DNA of 9,269 nt, taken from Rhizobium sp. GTDB lineage: Bacteria; Pseudomonadota; Alphaproteobacteria; Rhizobiales; Rhizobiaceae. The notes below the pieces were generated by a model. It saw nothing but the letters and a program-made list of their open reading frames with translations, was not told the DNA's origin and searched no databases. The stretch is from the NCBI GenBank assembly GCA_003527225.1, contig DPXQ01000096.1, positions 1 through 9,269 of the forward strand, in the 5' to 3' direction. Both the position numbers and the translations under genes were made by a program. Position 1 is the first letter of the stretch. Each line of letters starts with the position of its first letter. Shown here piece after piece: positions 5,687-9,269 of the stretch.

Positions 5687-5965
5687 TCAGCTGTTCAGTG
5701 CGTCCTTGACCGCCTTGCCCGGCGTGAACGTCAGCTTCTTCGAAGCGGCGATTTTGATCGCCGCACCGGTTGCGGGATTGCGGCCCTCGCGTTCCGGTGT
5801 ATCCTTGATCTTGAATTTGCCGAAGGACGGGATGGATGTTTCCGCGCCGCTCTTTGCTGCCTCGGCGATCTGGCTGAACACGCTTTCGACGATGGCCTTG
5901 GCCTGTGCCTTGGTCAGGTTCTGCTCGGATGCGATCTTGTCGGCGATTTCGTTGGTGGTGGTCAT
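5687..5965 (-). CDS. HU-family nucleoid DNA-binding protein
   Basis: A 92-aa HU/IHF-fold protein: N-terminal helices (NEIADKIASEQNLTKAQAKAIVESVF), the central IPSFGKFKIKDTPEREGRNPATG segment with the HU signature and the conserved RNPATG at the DNA-intercalating beta arm, then IKIAASKKLTFTPGKAVKDAL. Dimers bend DNA and bind with little sequence preference. The ATG at 5965 has AGAGGAG about 10 bases upstream; a TTG three codons earlier sits too close to that RBS. HU proteins are usually chromosomal; a plasmid copy near oriT could assist relaxosome assembly or plasmid packaging, but could also simply be cargo. RNPATG with Pro at the arm tip argues for HU-like, non-specific binding. Confidence 0.95.
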   Translation of the reverse strand: MTTTNEIADKIASEQNLTKAQAKAIVESVFSQIAEAAKSGAETSIPSFGKFKIKDTPEREGRNPATGAAIKIAASKKLTFTPGKAVKDALNS

Positions 5966-6105
5966 GAAGGACAATCTCCTCTGCTCATGGATATCCTTCA
6001 GCTATGACGATGAAGGTGTGGCACCGATAGAGGCGCGAATGCTGGAAGTGCCGCCAGATGCGAGAAAACCACAGGAAACAGTAGGCTCGGGATGTTGAGG
6101 GTCTG

Positions 6106-6363
6106 CTATTTGGCGCGGTGGGCGTCGCGATAGCCCCGCTTTCGTTTCGTGCGCTCCAGGCTCGATAGCGCCCTATCTGCATCCTCTTGGCCGTCGAAGG
6201 TTTCCATCATCGTCTGGCCGTTAGATCCGATCCGGCCCCAGTTGCGGATGACGGAGGCGCCACCAAACAGGGTTGGCTGAATCGCGAGCGTATAGAAGCG
6301 ACGCATGTTCTGGGTCGCATCGATGCGGTGAAGATGAACCTGGCCTGTCCCCTCGTTTTCCAT
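6106..6363 (-). CDS. Stand-alone WGR-domain protein
   Basis: An 85-aa protein that is nearly all WGR domain: VHLHRIDATQNMRRFYTLAIQ, then LFGGASVIRNWGRIGSNGQ carrying the name-giving WGR-type motif as NWGRIG, and a C-terminal helix with DADRALSSLERTKRKRGY. WGR domains occur in PARPs and in some bacterial proteins, where they contact nucleic acid ends; single-domain copies are frequent on rhizobial plasmids, with unknown role. I chose the ATG at 6363, just before the domain; an ATG at 6435 would add 24 residues and has a purine-rich but distant GGAGG. It is transcribed in the same direction as HU and traG. Confidence 0.88.
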   Translation of the reverse strand: MENEGTGQVHLHRIDATQNMRRFYTLAIQPTLFGGASVIRNWGRIGSNGQTMMETFDGQEDADRALSSLERTKRKRGYRDAHRAK

Positions 6364-6518
6364 GATTGGATTTTCGCTTCGTTTTGAGGCAGCGTCCAAC
6401 GACTTCCATGAATCGATCCCGCGTGATTGATTCATCGCGCTGATGGTTTTCCCCTCCGGGGGGAACAGGGGAGGGCGAGACGGCTTTGCCGCACGGCTCT
6501 ATGCGCTGGAGCGCACCG

Positions 6519-6550
6519 AACCCGCCAAGCGGTTTCGTCCCATGCGGGTT
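6519..6550. repeat. Inverted repeat between traG and the WGR gene
   Basis: AACCCGC (6519-6525) and GCGGGTT (6544-6550) form a 7-bp inverted repeat with an 18-base loop, 61 bases beyond the traG stop. A short hairpin CCGGC-TTAC-GCCGG lies between it and traG. These may mark the end of the tra transcript, but no T tract is seen. Confidence 0.3.
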
Positions 6551-6610
6551 GCGATCCTCTCGCGGACCGGCTTACGCCGGCATCAGACAAAGCCCGTTTG
6601 AGCGCGGCTC

Positions 6611-8533
6611 TCATCCACCTCTCTCTTCTTCGCGATGGAACCTGTTCTGCCCGACGCAGGCCTTCATGTCGTCGCGCCGGAACCAGATGGCTCGACCGCA
6701 TCTGAGCGGCGGATTGCCTGATGTGAAGACGATCTGTTCGTCGCTGCGCATGCGCAGCACTTCGTGTGGCATGATCACCGGCCGACGGCTGAGCTGCTTC
6801 GACCGCGATCGCGACGATCCCTTCATCCCGGTCGAATGGTTTGTCTGGTCGACCTCGACCGTGGTGTCGCCACAGCGTTTCGAGATGTAGTCGGCCGTGT
6901 CCGGATCGTTGATCGCGGCGAACGAAATCCACGACGCGGATTCGAACCATTTGCTGGTCGCGTCACGGCCGCCATATGCTTCGCGCATCTGGCCGATCGA
7001 CTGGAAGATCATGGTGAGCGTGATGCCGTATTTCCGGCCGGCGTCGCGAGCGGTTTCAAGGATGCGCAGATAGCCGAGGCGCGCGACCTCGTCGAGCAGG
7101 AACAACGTGCGTCCCTTGACCTCGCCATTGCGGTTATAGATGGCGTTGAGCAGCGAGCCGATGACGACGCGCGCCAGGCCCGGATGGGCTTCCAGCACCT
7201 TGAGATCGAGCGCGATGAACAGGTCCGTTTCGCCTTCCGCGAGATCGTCGGTCGAGAAACTGTCGCCCGACACGAGCGCGGCATAGTTCGGATAGGACAG
7301 CCAGTGCGTTTCCTTCACGGCATTGGCGTAGACGCCGGAAAACGTCTCCGGCGTCATGTTGACGAAAACGGCAACGTTCTCCTTCACGAAATCGGACTCG
7401 GACTGCTCGTAAATGCGCGTCAGCCGCTCGCGCAGCTTCGGCTCCGGCTCCGAGAGATTTGACCGGACGCGCCGCAGCGTCTGGTCTTTCTCGTCGGTAT
7501 GCCCGGACAGGCAGACGTCGGCAATCAGCGCCGTCAGGAGCTGCATGGCGGATGCGCGGAAGAAGTCGTCGCGAGCCGACGCTGCGCGCGCATTGTCGGT
7601 CATGATCCATGTCGCCACCGCGACGATGTCCTCTTCCTTCGTATTGCCGTGTCGCCCGATCCAGTCGAGCGCGTTGAAGCCGATCGCGGGCGTGGCCGGA
7701 TCGAGGACGATCACGTTTCGGCCGGCCTTGCGCCGATGATCGATGACCATCGGCGCGACCTCGCTCGAAGGGTCGAGCACGACGAGGCCGCCGCCCCATT
7801 TAAGGGCAGTCGGGATTGTCACCGAGGTCGTCTTGAAGCCACCCGAACCGGCGAATATGATACCATGCGACGAACCGAACGAACCGTCGAAGCACAACAA
7901 CGGAGACCTGCCGCCGGCGCCCCAGCTCCTCGCCTCACTGGCGCGAAACGTCACACCCGCCACGCTGTCCTTGTCGACGCGGTAGCGTTCACCGATCACG
8001 ATGCCGCCGGCATCGGGAAAGAGCTTGACGGCGTCGGCCATCTTCATCCAGTCGGCCTCGCCGTGCACGGCCCGCTTCCCCGCGATCCGCCGCGGCGCTG
8101 CTTTCGCAAAGGCCGCGTTCCCCCTGGTCGCGACGCGCAATGCGAAGATCCCGCTGAAGACGGCGGCGAACGCGCCGAGCATAGCCGACGGATCGGTATA
8201 GGCGAACACCGACTGGCCTTGAGGCACTCGATCAGCAAGAGCATGCAACCGCCACCCTTCGCGTGTGATCGCCGCGATGCAGACGACGGAAGCGCCTGCC
8301 AGTACGCTCAAACCGGCCGTCTTGATGTTTGCCGCGCCCGCCGTCGCGAACAGAAAGATGAGGCCGACCGCGGCCGCGGCCGCGTAGGGCAGGGTGAGAC
8401 CGATACGTCCGAGCATGAGCTTCGCCTGGGGCGACGTTCCAAAGCCCGAGAGCCAGTTTTCGATGCCGAACATTGCCAACATGGTGGCGATCATGAATGC
8501 GGCTGGCAGGATTGCGAGAAGGAGCCTATTCAT
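6611..8533 (-). CDS. traG: Type IV coupling protein TraG (Ti type)
   Basis: A 640-aa VirD4-class ATPase that links the relaxosome to the mating-pair channel at the inner membrane. The N-terminus carries hydrophobic segments at about 3-22, 44-67, 72-90 and 113-133. A Walker A-like motif, [10 protein letters not shown], lies at about 228-237 and Walker [12 protein letters not shown], at about 477-487. Further family blocks are VVLDPSSE (251-258) and the IFQSIGQ segment (509-515). Length matches Ti-plasmid TraG. The ATG overlaps the last codons of traD by 8 bases (ATGAATAG), so translation is coupled. It is the last gene of traCDG. Regulation is probably through the tra box upstream of traC. Confidence 0.97.
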   Translation of the reverse strand: MNRLLLAILPAAFMIATMLAMFGIENWLSGFGTSPQAKLMLGRIGLTLPYAAAAAVGLIFLFATAGAANIKTAGLSVLAGASVVCIAAITREGWRLHALADRVPQGQSVFAYTDPSAMLGAFAAVFSGIFALRVATRGNAAFAKAAPRRIAGKRAVHGEADWMKMADAVKLFPDAGGIVIGERYRVDKDSVAGVTFRASEARSWGAGGRSPLLCFDGSFGSSHGIIFAGSGGFKTTSVTIPTALKWGGGLVVLDPSSEVAPMVIDHRRKAGRNVIVLDPATPAIGFNALDWIGRHGNTKEEDIVAVATWIMTDNARAASARDDFFRASAMQLLTALIADVCLSGHTDEKDQTLRRVRSNLSEPEPKLRERLTRIYEQSESDFVKENVAVFVNMTPETFSGVYANAVKETHWLSYPNYAALVSGDSFSTDDLAEGETDLFIALDLKVLEAHPGLARVVIGSLLNAIYNRNGEVKGRTLFLLDEVARLGYLRILETARDAGRKYGITLTMIFQSIGQMREAYGGRDATSKWFESASWISFAAINDPDTADYISKRCGDTTVEVDQTNHSTGMKGSSRSRSKQLSRRPVIMPHEVLRMRSDEQIVFTSGNPPLRCGRAIWFRRDDMKACVGQNRFHREEERGG

Positions 8534-8741
8534 TGTCGCGACCGAACGCCTCCGCGCCGATTGCTGTCAGGCGCGAGCGCTCCGTTTCGTCACCCCGGAG
8601 ACGTCCGGCGGCATCGATCAGCAGCCCGAGCAGCAGCGCCCGTTTTTCGTAGCGCAGCCCGGCTTTCACGATCAGGCCGCCCAGCTCGATTTTTTCACGC
8701 GTGTCCTTCTTACGGGCATCGGTCGATGTGGTTCGCCGCAT
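8526..8741 (-). CDS. traD: Conjugal transfer protein TraD (Ti type)
   Basis: A 71-aa protein with the TraD pattern of Ti-class plasmids: [40 protein letters not shown], a charged start and a helix-rich core. It is not related to F-plasmid TraD. The ATG at 8741 lies 4 bases after the traC stop, behind GAGG inside the end of traC, and gives the usual family length. Upstream ATGs at 8771 and 8828 would add 10 or 29 Arg-rich residues and overlap traC, so I prefer 8741. In Ti systems TraD is an accessory of DNA processing; its exact job is poorly defined. It overlaps traG by 8 bases. Confidence 0.92.
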   Translation of the reverse strand: MRRTTSTDARKKDTREKIELGGLIVKAGLRYEKRALLLGLLIDAAGRLRGDETERSRLTAIGAEAFGRDNE

Positions 8742-8745
8742 CCGC

Positions 8746-9042
8746 TCAAGCCTCGTCAGCGCCGCCCGCATCCGCGCCAGGCGCGAGCGCCGTGGACGTG
8801 TCGCCGCCGGTCCTGCCGTCGCCGGCATTCTTCTTTCCGGTCGTCTGTCCCTTGTCTCCGCGAAACCGCCCGGCGATGTCCTCGAACGCCGCCTGAAGCG
8901 CGGCTTCCTCGATCTCGATTTCGCCGAGACCGGCCTTCAGCGCAATCCGGCCGATGCGTTCGGCTTCGCGTGTCTCGGCGGCTCTCAGCTGATCCTGGAG
9001 CCTCGCGATTTCTTCCCTGATCTTCGAAGACGGCTTCTTCAT
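8746..9042 (-). CDS. traC: Conjugal transfer protein TraC (Ti type)
   Basis: A 98-aa protein that starts [19 protein letters not shown] and continues [41 protein letters not shown], the hallmark of TraC from Ti-type plasmids. The first 30 residues look like a coiled coil. The tail after about residue 65 is Gly-, Ala- and Thr-rich and poorly structured. I chose the ATG at 9042 because AAGGAG lies about 10 bases upstream and it matches known TraC starts; an ATG ten codons earlier (9072) is less likely. In Ti systems TraC is needed for relaxosome work at oriT with TraA. It is the first gene of traCDG, 75 bases from the tra box. Confidence 0.94.
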   Translation of the reverse strand: MKKPSSKIREEIARLQDQLRAAETREAERIGRIALKAGLGEIEIEEAALQAAFEDIAGRFRGDKGQTTGKKNAGDGRTGGDTSTALAPGADAGGADEA

Positions 9043-9116
9043 TCCGGTGGCACTCCTTGGCTGTCTTGGCATTGCATGCGCGACGCCAAAACTCCTCCGG
9101 ATGCGTGCTCAAGGGA

Positions 9117-9134
9117 ATGTGCAGATTTGCACGT
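9117..9134. promoter_or_regulatory. TraR-binding tra box (quorum sensing)
   Basis: ATGTGCAGATTTGCACGT matches the 18-bp Ti-plasmid tra box ATGTGCAGATCTGCACAT at 16 of 18 positions, keeping most of the dyad. In Ti plasmids, TraR bound to 3-oxo-C8-homoserine lactone activates divergent traA and traC promoters from a site between them, and this site is in that position. TraR and TraI genes are not in the window. Confidence 0.8.
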
Positions 9135-9147
9135 CGGCAAAGCCGAC
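9133..9147. repeat. Hairpin beside the tra box
   Basis: GTCGGC-AAA-GCCGAC is a perfect 6-bp inverted repeat that shares its first two bases with the tra box. It may be an additional protein-binding dyad or a hairpin at the start of the rightward (traA) transcript. Confidence 0.4.
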
Positions 9148-9185
9148 ACTTTGGAGGATCATCCCGCCGTTCCGAAGGAGCGGTT

Positions 9186-9225
9186 CCAAGGGCGCAATTA
9201 TACGTCGCTGACGCGACGCCTTGCG
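9186..9225 (-). other. oriT: Origin of transfer (oriT), Ti/RSF1010 type
   Basis: The plus strand reads CCAAGGGCGCAATTATA (9186-9202), then the inverted repeat CGTCGC-TGAC-GCGACG (9203-9218) and CCTTGCG. On the minus strand the order is inverted repeat, AT-rich TATAATT, then GCGCCCT, the same layout as RSF1010 (inverted repeat, TAAGTGCG/CCCT). By that analogy the nick falls on the minus strand between 9193 and 9192. Its position upstream of traC, where Ti plasmids carry oriT between traA and traC, supports the call. Confidence 0.85.
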
Positions 9226-9269
9226 TTGAGGCCTGAACGGCCTGGCCAGCTCACGACGAACGAGGTTCG

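Noticed and set aside
6432..6950. 172-codon minus-strand frame overlapping the traG end
   Set aside because: It overlaps the C-terminus of traG in another frame, is Arg-rich and has no family features.
7499..8896. Long 465-codon plus-strand frame
   Set aside because: It is antisense to traG and traD, which are clear family members; the frame is a by-product of GC-rich codon use.

Overview
The window looks like a self-transmissible plasmid, or an integrated conjugative element, from a rhizobial alphaproteobacterium (Rhizobium, Agrobacterium, Sinorhizobium or Ochrobactrum type). The DNA is GC-rich. The right third holds a Ti/pAt-type conjugation locus, traC-traD-traG, reading leftward from an oriT resembling those of Ti plasmids and RSF1010. 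A near-consensus 18-bp TraR (quorum-sensing) box sits between traC and oriT. The relaxase gene traA would normally start just past the right edge and is not visible.

Layout from left to right. 19-595 holds two overlapping small genes of unknown function on the plus strand. 605-910 (minus) is a YjdM/PhnA-like protein without the zinc ribbon. 911-1433 is a structured, gene-free leader before a 195-aa unknown protein (1434-2021), which is followed by tandem hairpins. 2342-3268 encodes the antirestriction protein ArdC. 3415-4061 is a VapBC toxin-antitoxin pair with a recognisable promoter and a repeated operator-like octamer. 4062-4850 is mostly gene-free and may contain a decayed antitoxin fragment. 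4851-5168 is a DUF736 protein with its own terminator. 5310-5436 is a long imperfect inverted repeat, followed by a 56-aa small protein (5475-5645). An HU-family protein (5687-5965, minus) and a stand-alone WGR-domain protein (6106-6363, minus) come next. The tra operon runs from 9042 down to 6611 (minus), and the tra box and oriT occupy 9117-9225.

Functional reading. By analogy with RSF1010, the oriT inverted repeat and nic core place the nick on the minus strand, with transfer proceeding toward lower coordinates. If so, everything in this window left of oriT is the leading region that enters the recipient first. The contents fit: an antirestriction protein, a toxin-antitoxin module, a nucleoid protein and several small unknown proteins. 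Most accessory genes here (two left-end genes, the 195-aa gene, ardC, vapBC, DUF736 and the 56-aa gene) lie on the plus strand, so the transferred minus strand would be their template. Several follow long, hairpin-rich leaders. That pattern resembles an early-expression, anti-defence island, but it is an inference and not demonstrated here.
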